This document shows, piece by piece, positions 7,880 through 17,655 of a stretch of 64,000 bases of DNA (within the stretch, counting starts at the first letter, position 1; every line of letters begins with the position of its first letter). The stretch comes from Betaproteobacteria bacterium. Its GTDB lineage: Bacteria > Pseudomonadota > Gammaproteobacteria > Burkholderiales > Rhodocyclaceae. The translations under genes and the position numbers were made by a program. The stretch spans positions 992,001 through 1,056,000 of the forward strand of contig JADJLT010000006.1 of assembly GCA_016709965.1 (NCBI GenBank). Reading direction: 5' to 3'. The notes under the pieces are model-generated. The model saw nothing but the letters and a program-made list of their open reading frames with translations. It did no database searches and had not been told where the DNA came from.

Positions 7880-9988
7880 ATGAAGTTATTGGCTCCGGAT
7901 GCGGCTCGCAAATCGGCAGATACCCTGGCGCTGTCGACGATGGAAGCGCTTTTCTCCAGTCTGGACGGCATGCTTTTCCGCTGCAAGGTGGACGAGTACT
8001 GGACGCTTCTTGCGGTCAGCGCCGGCTGCCACGGCCTGACCGGCTACCGCGCTGAGGATCTGATCGGAAATCCGGACCATTCCCTGGAGTCGTTGACCCA
8101 TCCAGAGGACAGGGCTGCGGTTCGAGGAACGATATTGGCCGCCGTGGACACCGGCTCCCGTTACACCATCGAGTACCGCATCATTTGCCGTGACGGTGAG
8201 GAAAAGTGGGTACTGGAGCGCGGCGTCGGCCTGCGAAATTCCGATGGTCAACCGGAGCTAGAGGCCTATCTGGAAGATATTACCGATCGTGTCGTGGGAC
8301 AGATTCATCTGGCGGAAACAGAGTTGCGTTATCGCAGCATCTTTGAGAATTCAGTGGTCGGCATGTTCCAGAGTACCGAAAATGGTCGTTATCTGGCGGC
8401 CAACCAGGCACTGGCAACCTTGTACGGTTATCCGACGCCGGAGGCGCTGATCAGCAGCCTGGCGGATATTTCCAACGGGCTGTATTCCGACCCGCGGCGC
8501 CGGGCGGATTTCAAGCGTCTGGTCCTCCGTGATGGCCGGGTGACGGACTTCGAATCAGAAATCATTTGCCATGATGGCAGCCGGATCTGGATTGCCGAAA
8601 ACGCACATGCCGTCCGTTCGTCCGATGGCAGTCTGCTTTACTACGAGGGAACGGTCGAGGACATTACCGAGCGCCATCGTTATCAGAAGATTCTGCAACA
8701 TCAGGCAACGCATGATCCGCTGACCGCGCTGCCCAATCGCAATCTGCTCAATGATCGCCTGGAGCAGGCTGTACGGCGGGCCCGGCGACAGGGCAACAAA
8801 GTGGCGCTCGCTTTTGTCGATCTGGACAATTTCAAAGTGATCAACGATAGCCTCGGTCATGCCGCCGGAGATTTGTTGCTGATTGAAATTTCCCAACGAC
8901 TGACCTCGGCGGTGCGGGATGTAGACACCGTGGTCCGCTACGGTGGTGACGAGTTTGTGCTGATCATGGGCGATCAAACAACGATTGACGATACGACCCA
9001 ACTGCTTGAACGCGTTCAGGGAGCGATCAGGGAGCCTATATCGCTGGCCGGTCATGCCGTACGCAGCGATTGCAGCATCGGGGTCAGTCTGTTTCCGGAT
9101 GATGCAGAGGATCTGGATGGTTTGTTGCGCGTGGCTGATATGGCCATGTATTTTGCCAAGGAGTGTGGCAAGGGGCAGTTCCGCTTTTACACCGATGAGT
9201 TGAATAAGCAGGCGCAAGAACGCTTTGCGCTTGAGACGGACCTGCGTTACGCGATTGAAAACAGCGAACTGGGCGTGGTCTATCAGCCGAAGGTTGATAC
9301 CGATGGCGTGGTTAGGGGTTTCGAGGCACTGGTTCGATGGCACAGTGGTGTACGGGGCATGGTGACACCTGACCGCTTCATTCCGCTGGCGGAGGAAACA
9401 GGACAAATTCTCGCCATTGGCGAACAGGTCCTTTATGCGGCATGCAAAACCGCGGCTCAATGGCCGATGGTTAATGGCAACGCGCTGAGTGTGGCCGTGA
9501 ATCTCTCCGCCCGCCAGTTACGCGAACCGGGCTTGCTCGCCCTGGTTGCCGATGCGCTGGCGGTATCGGGTCTGAACCCGGAGTGTCTGGAGTTGGAGAT
9601 CACCGAGAGCATGATCATGGGCGATGTCGAACAAACCATACGCATGCTGCAATCGATCAAGGAGCTTGGCGTGCGAATCGCCGTTGACGATTTCGGGACC
9701 GGCTATTCTTCATTGAGTTACTTGCAGCGATTACCCATTGATACCCTGAAAATCGATCGATCATTTGTCTCTGGGTGCGACAAGGGCGGGACCGAGATGG
9801 CGATTCCTCATGCCATTATCTTTATCGGCAAGGCCTTGAACCTGCACATTGTTGCCGAAGGCGTTGAAACCGAGCCCGAAAAGGAGATTCTCGCCTTGTG
9901 TGGTTGCAACGAATTTCAGGGTTACCTTTTTTCACGTCCGTTGCCGAGTGCTGCGGTCGACGAGTATTTACGGTCAAAAATAAACTAA
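7880..9988 (+). CDS. PAS-PAS-GGDEF-EAL cyclic di-GMP turnover protein
   Basis: A protein of 702 residues without membrane segments. Two PAS domains (about 15-140 and 150-270; each ends with a DIT[DE]R linker) are followed by a GGDEF domain (about 280-435) with an intact YGGDEF active site, and an EAL domain (about 450-700) with EALVRW, NLSARQL, ELEITES, DDFGTGYSSL and VAEGVET motifs, all consistent with an active phosphodiesterase. Both the cyclase and the esterase signatures are intact, so the net activity cannot be predicted. It is the last gene of the operon that starts with the MCP at 5766, tying chemosensory input to c-di-GMP. Confidence 0.92.
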   Translation: MKLLAPDAARKSADTLALSTMEALFSSLDGMLFRCKVDEYWTLLAVSAGCHGLTGYRAEDLIGNPDHSLESLTHPEDRAAVRGTILAAVDTGSRYTIEYRIICRDGEEKWVLERGVGLRNSDGQPELEAYLEDITDRVVGQIHLAETELRYRSIFENSVVGMFQSTENGRYLAANQALATLYGYPTPEALISSLADISNGLYSDPRRRADFKRLVLRDGRVTDFESEIICHDGSRIWIAENAHAVRSSDGSLLYYEGTVEDITERHRYQKILQHQATHDPLTALPNRNLLNDRLEQAVRRARRQGNKVALAFVDLDNFKVINDSLGHAAGDLLLIEISQRLTSAVRDVDTVVRYGGDEFVLIMGDQTTIDDTTQLLERVQGAIREPISLAGHAVRSDCSIGVSLFPDDAEDLDGLLRVADMAMYFAKECGKGQFRFYTDELNKQAQERFALETDLRYAIENSELGVVYQPKVDTDGVVRGFEALVRWHSGVRGMVTPDRFIPLAEETGQILAIGEQVLYAACKTAAQWPMVNGNALSVAVNLSARQLREPGLLALVADALAVSGLNPECLELEITESMIMGDVEQTIRMLQSIKELGVRIAVDDFGTGYSSLSYLQRLPIDTLKIDRSFVSGCDKGGTEMAIPHAIIFIGKALNLHIVAEGVETEPEKEILALCGCNEFQGYLFSRPLPSAAVDEYLRSKIN

Positions 9989-10048
9989 CGCTCAATGTCA
10001 TCGCCGTCAGATTGGCCGCAGCATCGTTTTGGCGATAAGGGGCAACAA

Positions 10049-10062
10049 TTGATCAATATCAA
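10049..10062. promoter_or_regulatory. FNR/Anr-type binding site upstream of nifJ
   Basis: TTGAT-CAAT-ATCAA is a perfect match to the FNR/Anr/Dnr consensus TTGAT-N4-ATCAA. It lies 180 bases before the nifJ start. If it acts at -41.5, transcription would begin near 10097 with a leader of about 145 bases. It fits oxygen-limited induction of an oxygen-sensitive ferredoxin-linked enzyme. Confidence 0.75.
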
Positions 10063-10241
10063 AGTTTCATCATTAATGGCCGATATCCACGACATTTGTC
10101 ATGGTTTTTTGTCTTTATTTCCGTTGAAGATCGCTTGAATGCCCTCTTTGTGGGGGTAGAATCGAGTTGTTGCGCCGCAGCAAAAATAGAGAGAAGTATA
10201 TATCTCCATGGGCGGCACACATTTTCAGGGCAGGACTGAAC

Positions 10242-13200
10242 ATGAACAATATGCTGACCATCGACGGCAATGAAGCCGTCGCCAACGTGGCTTACCGCGT
10301 TTCCGAAGTGATCGCCATTTACCCGATCACACCATCGTCCGGCATGGGCGAGCTGTCCGATGAATGGGCGGCGCAAGGCAAGACGAATGTCTGGGGATGC
10401 GTTCCCCGCGTCGTCGAGCTGCAGTCCGAAGGTGGTGCCGCCGGCACTGTACACGGCGCCTTGCAGGCCGGCTCGCTGGCGACAACCTTTACGGCGTCGC
10501 AAGGCCTGCTGCTGATGATTCCCAATATGTACAAGATTGCCGGCGAATTGACGCCGACAGTTTTCCACGTGGCCGCGCGCGCGTTGGCCACCCATGCGCT
10601 CTCGATCTTCGGCGATCATTCCGACGTGATGGCGACGCGCGGTACCGGCTTCGCGCTGCTGGCTTCCAATTCGGTCCAGGAAGCGCAAGACATGGCAGCG
10701 ATTGCCTCGGCATCCACATTGGCCGGACGCCTGCCGGTGCTGCATTTCTTTGACGGCTTCCGGACGTCGCATGAGGTGGCGAAGATTACGTCGGTCGATG
10801 ACGATGTGTTGCGCAAAATGTTGCCGCAGGCGCTGATCGCCACGCAGCGGCAACGTTCTTTGTCCCCGGAGCACCCGGTGCTGCGCGGAACGTCGCAAAA
10901 TCCCGATGTTTTCTTCCAAGCCCGCGAAGCGCAGAATCCGTGGTTCGATGCCTTCCCGGGCATCGTCCAGCAGGTCATGGATGACTTCGGCGCAGCGACC
11001 GGACGCCGCTACCAACTGTTTGATTACGTCGGTGCCCCCGATGCCGAGCGCGTCATCATTCTCATGGGATCCGGTGCAGAAACCGTGCAGGAAACCGTGG
11101 AGCACATGAACCGTCAGGGCGAGAAGGTCGGCCTGCTCAAGGTTCGCCTCTATCGGCCATGGGCGCCGGACGCGCTACTGGCCGCACTGCCCGTCACGAC
11201 CAAAGCGATTGCCGTGCTTGATCGCTGCAAGGAGCCGGGGGCCGACGGTGAACCACTGTTCAAGGATGTGCTGGTGTCCCTGGCTGAAAATGCCGCCAGC
11301 GAGTCGCCGCGCTTCGCCACGTTGCCCAAGGTCATTGGCGGACGTTATGGGCTGGCGTCCAAGGAGTTCAATCCGGCTATGGTTTTTGCTGTTTTTTCCG
11401 GGTTGACCGCAGCACTGCCAAAACGCCGCTTCACCGTGGGCATCAACGACGACGTGACGCATTTGTCGCTGCCGTACGATCCGGCCTTCCGCACCGATGC
11501 CGTGCGCGAGACTTTCGGCGCCGTGTTCTATGGCTTGGGGTCGGATGGTACCGTGTCGGCCAACAAGAATTCGATCAAGATCATTGGCGACGAAACCGAT
11601 CTCTACGCCCAAGGCTATTTCGTCTACGACTCAAAAAAATCCGGGGCAATGACCGTGTCGCACTTGCGTTTCGGGCCGCAGCCGATCCGCTCGACCTACC
11701 TGACCGGCGAGGGCGATGCCAAGTTCATCGCCTGCCATCAGCCGCTGTTCCTGGAAACGCACGACTTGCTGGCCCACGCGGCGCCCGGCGCGGTCTTCCT
11801 GTTGAATACACCGGTCCCCGCTGACAAGGTTTGGGCCAGTTTGCCCGGCGTGATGCAGCAGCAGATGGTGGCAAAGCGCATTCATTTCCACGTTATCGAC
11901 GCCTACCAGGTGGCGCTGGAGGCCGACATGGGCCGGCGCATCAACACGGTCATGCAGACCTGCTTCTTCGCCATTTCCGGCATCCTGCCGCAGGACGAAG
12001 CCATCGCCGCTATCAAGCACGCTGTCGAGAAAACCTATGGCCGCAAGGGTCGGCGCATCGCCGAACTGAACTACCGGGCCATCGACAAGACGCTGGCCTG
12101 CCTGCATGAAGTGCCGGTGCCGGCGGAACTCTCCGCAGGCGACATCCGCGTCAGCCAGCGCACGGCCCAGCAGGCCTCCGAATTCATCCGCAAGTTCACG
12201 CTGCCGATGATCGCGGGCAAGGGCGACAGCCTGCCGGTGTCCGTATTCCCCGTCGACGGCACCTTCCCGACCGGCACGGCCAAATACGAAAAGCGCAATC
12301 TTGCGTTGCAGATCCCGGTCCTCGAAACCGACTTGTGCACGCAGTGCGGCAAGTGCGTTTTCGTCTGCCCGCACTCCGCCATCCGCGCCAAGGCCTTCTC
12401 GCCAGAGCTGGCTGAATCGGCGCCGGCCACCTTCAAGACCATGGCGATCCGCAGCAAGGATTACCCGGCCGGCTGGAAGATGAGTTACCAGGTGGCGCCT
12501 GAGGATTGCACGGGTTGTACGTTATGCGTCGAGGTTTGCCCGATCCGCGACAAGTCCAATGTCTCGCGCAAGGCACTGAATATGGCGGAACAACCGCCGT
12601 TGCGCGCACCGGAAGCCGAGAACTGGGACTTCTTCCTGAAGCTGCCCGATTACGACCGCACCGTCGCCAAGCGCAACACGATCCCCGGCTCGATGCTGTT
12701 GCAGCCGATGTTCGAATTCTCAGGTGCCTGCGTCGGTTGCGGCGAAACGCCGTATATCAAGCTTGCGACGCAGCTCTTCGGCGACCGCATGCTGGTGGCC
12801 AACGCCACGGGCTGCTCGTCGATCTATGGCGGCAATCTGCCGACCACCCCTTACACCACCGATGCCAACGGCCGCGGCCCGGCCTGGAGCAATTCGCTGT
12901 TCGAGGACAACGCCGAGTTCGGCCTCGGCATGCGACTCGCCACCAATCAGCTGGCCGAGACGGCACGCGTGCAACTGCGCGCCATGGCGCTGGAGATCGG
13001 CGACGCCCAGGTTCAGGCGCTGCTCCACGCTGACCAGACAACTGAGGCTGGCATTCAGGAGCAACGGGAACGGGTTTCACAGCTTCTCGCCAAGCTTTCG
13101 TCCATTGCCACGCCGGCTGCCGATCAGCTGGCCGCCGTCGCCGAATACCTGATCCGGCGCAGCGTGTGGATCATCGGCGGTGACGGCTGGGCCTACGACA

Positions 13201-13868
13201 TCGGGTTCGGCGGCCTCGACCACGTGCTGTCGTCGGGCGAGGACGTCAATATTCTCGTGCTGGATACCGAGGTCTATTCCAATACCGGCGGCCAGAATTC
13301 CAAGGCCACGCCGCGCGGCGCCGTCGCCAAGTTCGCGGCCGGCGGCCAGCCGAACCGCAAGAAGGATCTGGCGCGCATCGCCATGGACTACGAAAACGTC
13401 TACGTCGCGCAGGTGGCCTACGGCGCCAAGGATGTTCATACGCTGAAGGCCTTCCTCGATGCCGAAAGCTACCCCGGCGTCTCGATCATCATCGCCTACA
13501 GCCCGTGTATCGCGCATGGCGTCGATATGTCGAACAACCATCGCCAGCAGGATCTGGCCGTGAAATCCGGTCATTGGCCGTTGCTACGCTACGACCCGCG
13601 CCGGCGTCTGCAGGGTGAAAACCCGCTGACGGTCGACAGCGCCGCGCCAAGCATTCCGTTCAGCGATTTCGCTCGCAACGAAGCGCGCTTCACGATTCTT
13701 GAACGCCTGAAACCCGATGCCTCGGTGCATTTCATGGCGCAAGCCGGCAAGGATGCCCGAACGCGCCATCAGGAATATATTGAATTGTCGGAAATGATGC
13801 TGCCGGAAACCGCCATAACCCAGAAGGCCCAGGCGGCTGCAGAAAAGAAGGAAGAGCCCAATGTCTGA
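10242..13868 (+). CDS. nifJ: Pyruvate:ferredoxin (flavodoxin) oxidoreductase
   Basis: This single-chain enzyme of 1208 residues decarboxylates pyruvate to acetyl-CoA and passes electrons to ferredoxin or flavodoxin. It begins with the pyrimidine-binding domain (IYPITPSSGMGE) and continues with the transketolase C-like and gamma domains. A two-cluster ferredoxin domain follows (CTQCGKCVFVCP and CTGCTLCVEVCP, near residues 695-770). The last part is the thiamine diphosphate domain (GACVGCGETPY, GDGWAYDIGFGG, NTGGQNSKATPRG). The fourth-cluster cysteines of that domain are visible. The chosen ATG follows an AGGA and gives the usual N-terminus; an earlier in-frame extension exists but is not conserved in style. 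A dispersed repeat copy is embedded at 11393-11413. The next gene overlaps it by 8 bases. Confidence 0.95.
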   Translation: MNNMLTIDGNEAVANVAYRVSEVIAIYPITPSSGMGELSDEWAAQGKTNVWGCVPRVVELQSEGGAAGTVHGALQAGSLATTFTASQGLLLMIPNMYKIAGELTPTVFHVAARALATHALSIFGDHSDVMATRGTGFALLASNSVQEAQDMAAIASASTLAGRLPVLHFFDGFRTSHEVAKITSVDDDVLRKMLPQALIATQRQRSLSPEHPVLRGTSQNPDVFFQAREAQNPWFDAFPGIVQQVMDDFGAATGRRYQLFDYVGAPDAERVIILMGSGAETVQETVEHMNRQGEKVGLLKVRLYRPWAPDALLAALPVTTKAIAVLDRCKEPGADGEPLFKDVLVSLAENAASESPRFATLPKVIGGRYGLASKEFNPAMVFAVFSGLTAALPKRRFTVGINDDVTHLSLPYDPAFRTDAVRETFGAVFYGLGSDGTVSANKNSIKIIGDETDLYAQGYFVYDSKKSGAMTVSHLRFGPQPIRSTYLTGEGDAKFIACHQPLFLETHDLLAHAAPGAVFLLNTPVPADKVWASLPGVMQQQMVAKRIHFHVIDAYQVALEADMGRRINTVMQTCFFAISGILPQDEAIAAIKHAVEKTYGRKGRRIAELNYRAIDKTLACLHEVPVPAELSAGDIRVSQRTAQQASEFIRKFTLPMIAGKGDSLPVSVFPVDGTFPTGTAKYEKRNLALQIPVLETDLCTQCGKCVFVCPHSAIRAKAFSPELAESAPATFKTMAIRSKDYPAGWKMSYQVAPEDCTGCTLCVEVCPIRDKSNVSRKALNMAEQPPLRAPEAENWDFFLKLPDYDRTVAKRNTIPGSMLLQPMFEFSGACVGCGETPYIKLATQLFGDRMLVANATGCSSIYGGNLPTTPYTTDANGRGPAWSNSLFEDNAEFGLGMRLATNQLAETARVQLRAMALEIGDAQVQALLHADQTTEAGIQEQRERVSQLLAKLSSIATPAADQLAAVAEYLIRRSVWIIGGDGWAYDIGFGGLDHVLSSGEDVNILVLDTEVYSNTGGQNSKATPRGAVAKFAAGGQPNRKKDLARIAMDYENVYVAQVAYGAKDVHTLKAFLDAESYPGVSIIIAYSPCIAHGVDMSNNHRQQDLAVKSGHWPLLRYDPRRRLQGENPLTVDSAAPSIPFSDFARNEARFTILERLKPDASVHFMAQAGKDARTRHQEYIELSEMMLPETAITQKAQAAAEKKEEPNV
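11393..11413 (-). repeat. Dispersed polar repeat, copy 2, inside nifJ (one extra base)
   Basis: The plus strand reads TTTTTCCGGGTTGACCGCAGC, the reverse complement of the consensus with one additional G. It is translated as FSGLTAA within nifJ. The same extra G occurs in the menE copy. Confidence 0.75.
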
Positions 13869-14871
13869 TCTGTCTACAACCTACCTTGGCCTGCACCTCA
13901 AGAACCCGCTGGTTCCGTCGTCGACGCCGCTCAGCCACGACCTCGATGCCATCCTGCATCTTGAAGATGCCGGTGCTGCCGCCATCGTCATGCATTCGCT
14001 GTTCGAGGAAGATGTACGGCACGACGAGCAGATGATCGACCGCTTTCTGGTTCACCCGGACACCTTCGGCGAAGCCATCGGTCACCTGCCTTTCGGCCAC
14101 GACTACCAAAGCCGGCTCGACACCTATCTCGAACAGATTCAGCGCCTCAAGTCACGCCTTGCCATTCCGGTCGTCGCCAGCCTGAACGGCTCGTCACTGA
14201 GCGGCTGGGTTGAGCTGGGCAAGGAAATGCAGGCTGCCGGCGCCGATGCGCTCGAACTCAACGCCTGGTACATGCCAAGCGACCCGAAGGTTTCCTGCGA
14301 AGCCATCGAAGACCACCACGTTGCCCTGCTCAAGGAATTGAAGACGGCAGTGACGATCCCGGTCAGCATGAAACTCTCGCCCTTCTTTTCATCGCTGCCG
14401 CATTTCGTCCAGCAGCTTGATGCGGCTGGCGCGGCGGGCATCTCGATGTTCAACCGCTTCTTCCAGCCCGATATCGATCTGGATACGCTGAGCGTGGTCG
14501 ACCGTGTGCAACTGTCGTCCTCGGCCGATACCCTGCTCGCCATGCGCTGGATCGCCATCCTGCGCGGCAGCACGAAGCTGTCCCTGGCCGCCACCGGCGG
14601 CGTACACACGGCAGCCGATGCCCTCAAAATGTTGCTTGCCGGCGCCGACGTCGTGCACATGGCCAGTGCCCTGCTCAAACGCGGCCCGCAAGCGCTCAGC
14701 GATGTTCTGCAAGGCATGACCGATTGGCTCGCCGAGCGCGAATACACCTCGGTCGCACAAATGAAAGGCTCGATGAGCCAGCAGAATTCGCCTAACCCCA
14801 GCGCCTTCGCGCGTGCGTCCTACCTGCATGCAATCAATTCCTTTACGCCGCCGGCCGGGGTTCGGTATTGA
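13861..14871 (+). CDS. Dihydroorotate dehydrogenase-like FMN protein paired with nifJ
   Basis: This protein of 336 residues is a TIM-barrel protein of the dihydroorotate dehydrogenase superfamily: KNPLVPSSTPLS near the N-terminus, an ALELNAWY strand, PVSMKLSPF, and a phosphate-binding LAATGGVHTAADALKMLLAGADVV end. Its start codon overlaps the nifJ stop (ATG within the last codons), so the two are translationally coupled. Genes of this type sit next to nifJ in other proteobacteria, which suggests a role in electron transfer linked to pyruvate oxidation rather than pyrimidine synthesis. That role is inference, and pyrimidine metabolism genes are absent from the neighbourhood. Confidence 0.85.
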   Translation: MSDLSTTYLGLHLKNPLVPSSTPLSHDLDAILHLEDAGAAAIVMHSLFEEDVRHDEQMIDRFLVHPDTFGEAIGHLPFGHDYQSRLDTYLEQIQRLKSRLAIPVVASLNGSSLSGWVELGKEMQAAGADALELNAWYMPSDPKVSCEAIEDHHVALLKELKTAVTIPVSMKLSPFFSSLPHFVQQLDAAGAAGISMFNRFFQPDIDLDTLSVVDRVQLSSSADTLLAMRWIAILRGSTKLSLAATGGVHTAADALKMLLAGADVVHMASALLKRGPQALSDVLQGMTDWLAEREYTSVAQMKGSMSQQNSPNPSAFARASYLHAINSFTPPAGVRY

Positions 14872-15552
14872 TGGATTGAATGGCGATGTTCGGCCGGCCA
14901 GAGGCGGGCCTTAGTCGTTCCAGCGAGATGGCGGGAAATACGCCCCATGGTCAATTCTCGCAGAACGGGCTATGAGCGATTGCTGTTCTTCCTCCAGTTG
15001 CGATAGTAACCAGCCGAAAAAGCGGTGCTGTCCGGGCAATGGGACGGAATGCTCCGAAGTTGCGGCGCGAACCAACACCCATCACATCACGGATGCTTGG
15101 GCTTGGCAATCGAGAGTCCATCGCGATTTCTTCTGCGACGACCCTGACTGAGAGATTGTCTATTTCAGCGATAACGGTTCGGCAATAAGCAAGCCGCAGC
15201 TGCGAACGCACCTTGGCTTGAAGGAGGCGTCTGACAATTGCCCACTGTGCTCTAGCGATACCAGCAATCCATCTGGACATTATTGTCTCAAGGACTTTCC
15301 AAAGTCTGACAGCTGAATTTCAGCTTCCGGCAAAACTGCGCCGCTCGAATATAGCTTTCGATCCGATCTGGCATCCGCTCAACGATATTTCGATATTGAC
15401 CTGTTTTTCCGGTCGACCGTAGCAATCGTGAATTGATGCCGCATGAGCATCTCCCTGCTCATTGGCTTTCGATAGGCATAATATCGAGAACGATTCCGTG
15501 ATTTTGCGGTCCCGAATGTCATGTTGAAGCAGTTTTTTTGGAGGGAAATGCC
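14872..15552. other. 681-bp stretch without a convincing gene
   Basis: Only weak open frames are present. A 109-codon leftward frame (14951-15280) has an arginine/isoleucine-rich composition with no recognisable domain, and another leftward frame (15320-15604) crosses into the next gene. One perfect copy of the dispersed repeat lies at 15404-15423. No clear terminator follows the DHODH-like gene. The region might hold a decayed gene. Confidence 0.5.
15404..15423 (-). repeat. Dispersed polar repeat, copy 3 (20/20)
   Basis: The plus strand reads TTTTTCCGGTCGACCGTAGC, an exact reverse complement of the consensus. The centre CGGTCGACCG is a perfect palindrome in this copy. It is intergenic, 130 bases before the next gene. 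Confidence 0.85.
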
Positions 15553-15951
15553 ATGTCGAAACTTGCATTTGCAGTCCTTGGAAGCATTGTCGCAATGAAT
15601 GCAATAGCGCAGGATGCTGCGGTCAAAATGAGCCGGGAGGAATTGCTGGCTTTCCTGCCGGGTAGCAAGGTGACGCACATCAACTCAGGTGGGAGCGAGC
15701 GCCACTGGACGAACGAGCCGGACGGTACGTTATATGCGACCACCAACTTCAAGGTATTCGGCAACGGAACTGGCTCTGCGACCGCTGGCAAGGCAGGAGC
15801 CTGGAAGGTGAACGAGGAAGGCAAGTACTGCTTCGACGTGGACTGGAAAACGAACCACGAAACATGGTGTGCCACCATTCTCAAGGGCGAGGGTGGCGCC
15901 TACTATCTGGGCAAAGTGGACGAAAAGCGCAAGATCGTCTTTGCCAAGTGA
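15553..15951 (+). CDS. Small secreted protein, DUF995-like
   Basis: A 132-residue protein with a cleavable signal peptide (MSKLAFAVLGSIVAMNAIA-QD). The mature part has a repeated aromatic beta pattern (HWTNEPDGTLYATTNFKVFG, YCFDVDWKTNHETWCATI) and two cysteines that could form a disulfide. The pattern recalls the DUF995 family of periplasmic proteins of unknown function; this is a resemblance, not a certain assignment. The ATG at 15553 is preceded by GGAGGG at a good distance. It is convergent with recJ, with 6 bases between them. Confidence 0.65.
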   Translation: MSKLAFAVLGSIVAMNAIAQDAAVKMSREELLAFLPGSKVTHINSGGSERHWTNEPDGTLYATTNFKVFGNGTGSATAGKAGAWKVNEEGKYCFDVDWKTNHETWCATILKGEGGAYYLGKVDEKRKIVFAK

Positions 15952-15957
15952 GTGGTG

Positions 15958-17655
15958 CTACGGCATGCCCTCAAGATGTTCCACCATTAACTGAGGGCTT
16001 TCGACGCCCATGTATTCGTTGATGGTCAGCCGATAGGCGAGGCGGGTGCGGTTGCCGGGTTGGGCGCTGAAGTTGAACTGGATGGCGTCGATGCGGGTAT
16101 CGCCTTTGCGCAGACGGAGCTTGAGGTGTTTGTCCTTGAGCACGCGCTGTTGTTCGACGTCGAATTCGTCCATGAACAGCGGTGCCGGGAAGCCCTGTCC
16201 CCAGATTTCGTTTTCGAGCAGGCGGGCGGTGGCCAGGGAAATGTAGCTGCCTTCGAGGTTGCCGTCGGTTTCCAGCGTGCGGGTCAGATCGGCTGGGGCA
16301 AGCAGCTCGCCGGCAACTTGCGCGAACAATTCCTTGAATTTGTCGAAGTTTTCGGCGTTGACCGTGGCACCGGCCGCCATGGCGTGGCCGCCGAAGCGGA
16401 TGAGCAGGCCGGGGGCGCGTTTGGCGACGAGGTCGAGCGCGTCGCGCAGGTGCAGGCCGGGGATCGAACGGCCAGAGCCTTTGACGATGCCACCTTCGCC
16501 GGGCGCGAAGGCGAAGACCGGGCGATGCAGCTTGTCCTTGATGCGCGAGGCGAGGATGCCGACGACGCCTTCGTGCCAGCTTTCGTCGAAGAGCGCGATG
16601 CCAGCCGTGGCGTCGTTGGCGTCGAGCGATTCGAGCAGGATCAGCGCCTGTTCCTGCATGCCGGATTCGATTTCGCGGCGTTCGCGGTTGAGGGTGTCGA
16701 GTTCCTGGGCAATTTGCAGGGCGCGGCTGGGGTCGTCGGTGAGCAGGCATTCGACGCCGAGGCGCATATCGGCCAGACGGCCGGCGGCATTGAGGCGGGG
16801 GCCTACGATGAAGCCGAGATCCATCGCCGTCGCCTTTTTCGGGTCGCGGCCGGCGGCTTTGAACAGGGCGGCGATGCCGACCTGCATCTGGCCGGCGCGC
16901 ATGCGCTTCAGCCCCTGGCTGACGAGGATGCGGTTGTTTCGGTCGAGCTTGACGACGTCGGCAACGGTGCCCAGCGCGACGAGGTCGAGCAGGCTGGCGA
17001 AGTTGGGTTCCGGGCGCTCGGCAAAATAACCGCGTTCGCGCAGTTCGGCGCGCAGGGCGAGCATGACGTAGAACATGACGCCGACGCCGGCAATGCATTT
17101 GGACGGGAAATCACAGCCGGGCTGGTTGGGATTGACGATGCAATCGGCATCGGGCAGCGTTTCGGCCGGCAGGTGGTGGTCGGTGATCAGCGTGGCGATG
17201 CCGTGCTGCTGGGCGCGGGCGACGCCTTCGAGGCTGGCGATGCCGTTATCGACGGTGATGATGAGGTCGGGCGACTGCTGCGCGGCGACATCGACGATTT
17301 CCGGCGACAGCCCATAACCGAGCTTGAAGCGGTCGGGCAGCAGGAAATTGACATCGGCGCCGAGCGACTTCAGGGCGCGCATGCCGACGGCCGTGGCAGT
17401 GGCGCCGTCGCAGTCGTAGTCGCCGATGATGAGCATCTTCGCCTCGGCCTCGATGGCGTCGGCCAGCAGGTGGGCCGCTTCCGAGGCATTGGTCAGGGCG
17501 GTCGGCGGGATCAGCGACTTCAGTTCGTAGTCGAGCTCGGACTTGTCCTTGATGCCGCGCGCCGCGTAGAGCCGGGCGAGCAGCGGATGCAGGCCCTGTT
17601 GTTCGAGTTGCCAGACAACGCGGGGTGGAGCGCTGCGCGTGGTGATATTGGTCAC
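15958..17655 (-). CDS. recJ: Single-stranded-DNA-specific exonuclease RecJ
   Basis: The 565-residue protein degrades single-stranded DNA 5' to 3' in recombination and mismatch repair. It has the DHH phosphoesterase motifs (IGDYDCDGATAT, ITVDNG, TDHH), the DHHA1 segment (GIALFDESWHEGVVGILASRIKD, then GSGRSIPGLHLRDAL and FGGHAMAAG) and a C-terminal oligonucleotide-binding part. Length is normal for the family. Its start overlaps the stop of the upstream gene by 4 bases (ATGA), so it is the second gene of a leftward operon. A weak match to the dispersed repeat lies at about 16349-16368. Confidence 0.95.
   Translation of the reverse strand: MTNITTRSAPPRVVWQLEQQGLHPLLARLYAARGIKDKSELDYELKSLIPPTALTNASEAAHLLADAIEAEAKMLIIGDYDCDGATATAVGMRALKSLGADVNFLLPDRFKLGYGLSPEIVDVAAQQSPDLIITVDNGIASLEGVARAQQHGIATLITDHHLPAETLPDADCIVNPNQPGCDFPSKCIAGVGVMFYVMLALRAELRERGYFAERPEPNFASLLDLVALGTVADVVKLDRNNRILVSQGLKRMRAGQMQVGIAALFKAAGRDPKKATAMDLGFIVGPRLNAAGRLADMRLGVECLLTDDPSRALQIAQELDTLNRERREIESGMQEQALILLESLDANDATAGIALFDESWHEGVVGILASRIKDKLHRPVFAFAPGEGGIVKGSGRSIPGLHLRDALDLVAKRAPGLLIRFGGHAMAAGATVNAENFDKFKELFAQVAGELLAPADLTRTLETDGNLEGSYISLATARLLENEIWGQGFPAPLFMDEFDVEQQRVLKDKHLKLRLRKGDTRIDAIQFNFSAQPGNRTRLAYRLTINEYMGVESPQLMVEHLEGMP

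Noticed and set aside
14951..15280. 109-codon leftward frame in the gap after the DHODH-like gene
   Set aside because: No recognisable domain or ribosome site; could be a decayed gene but cannot be supported.
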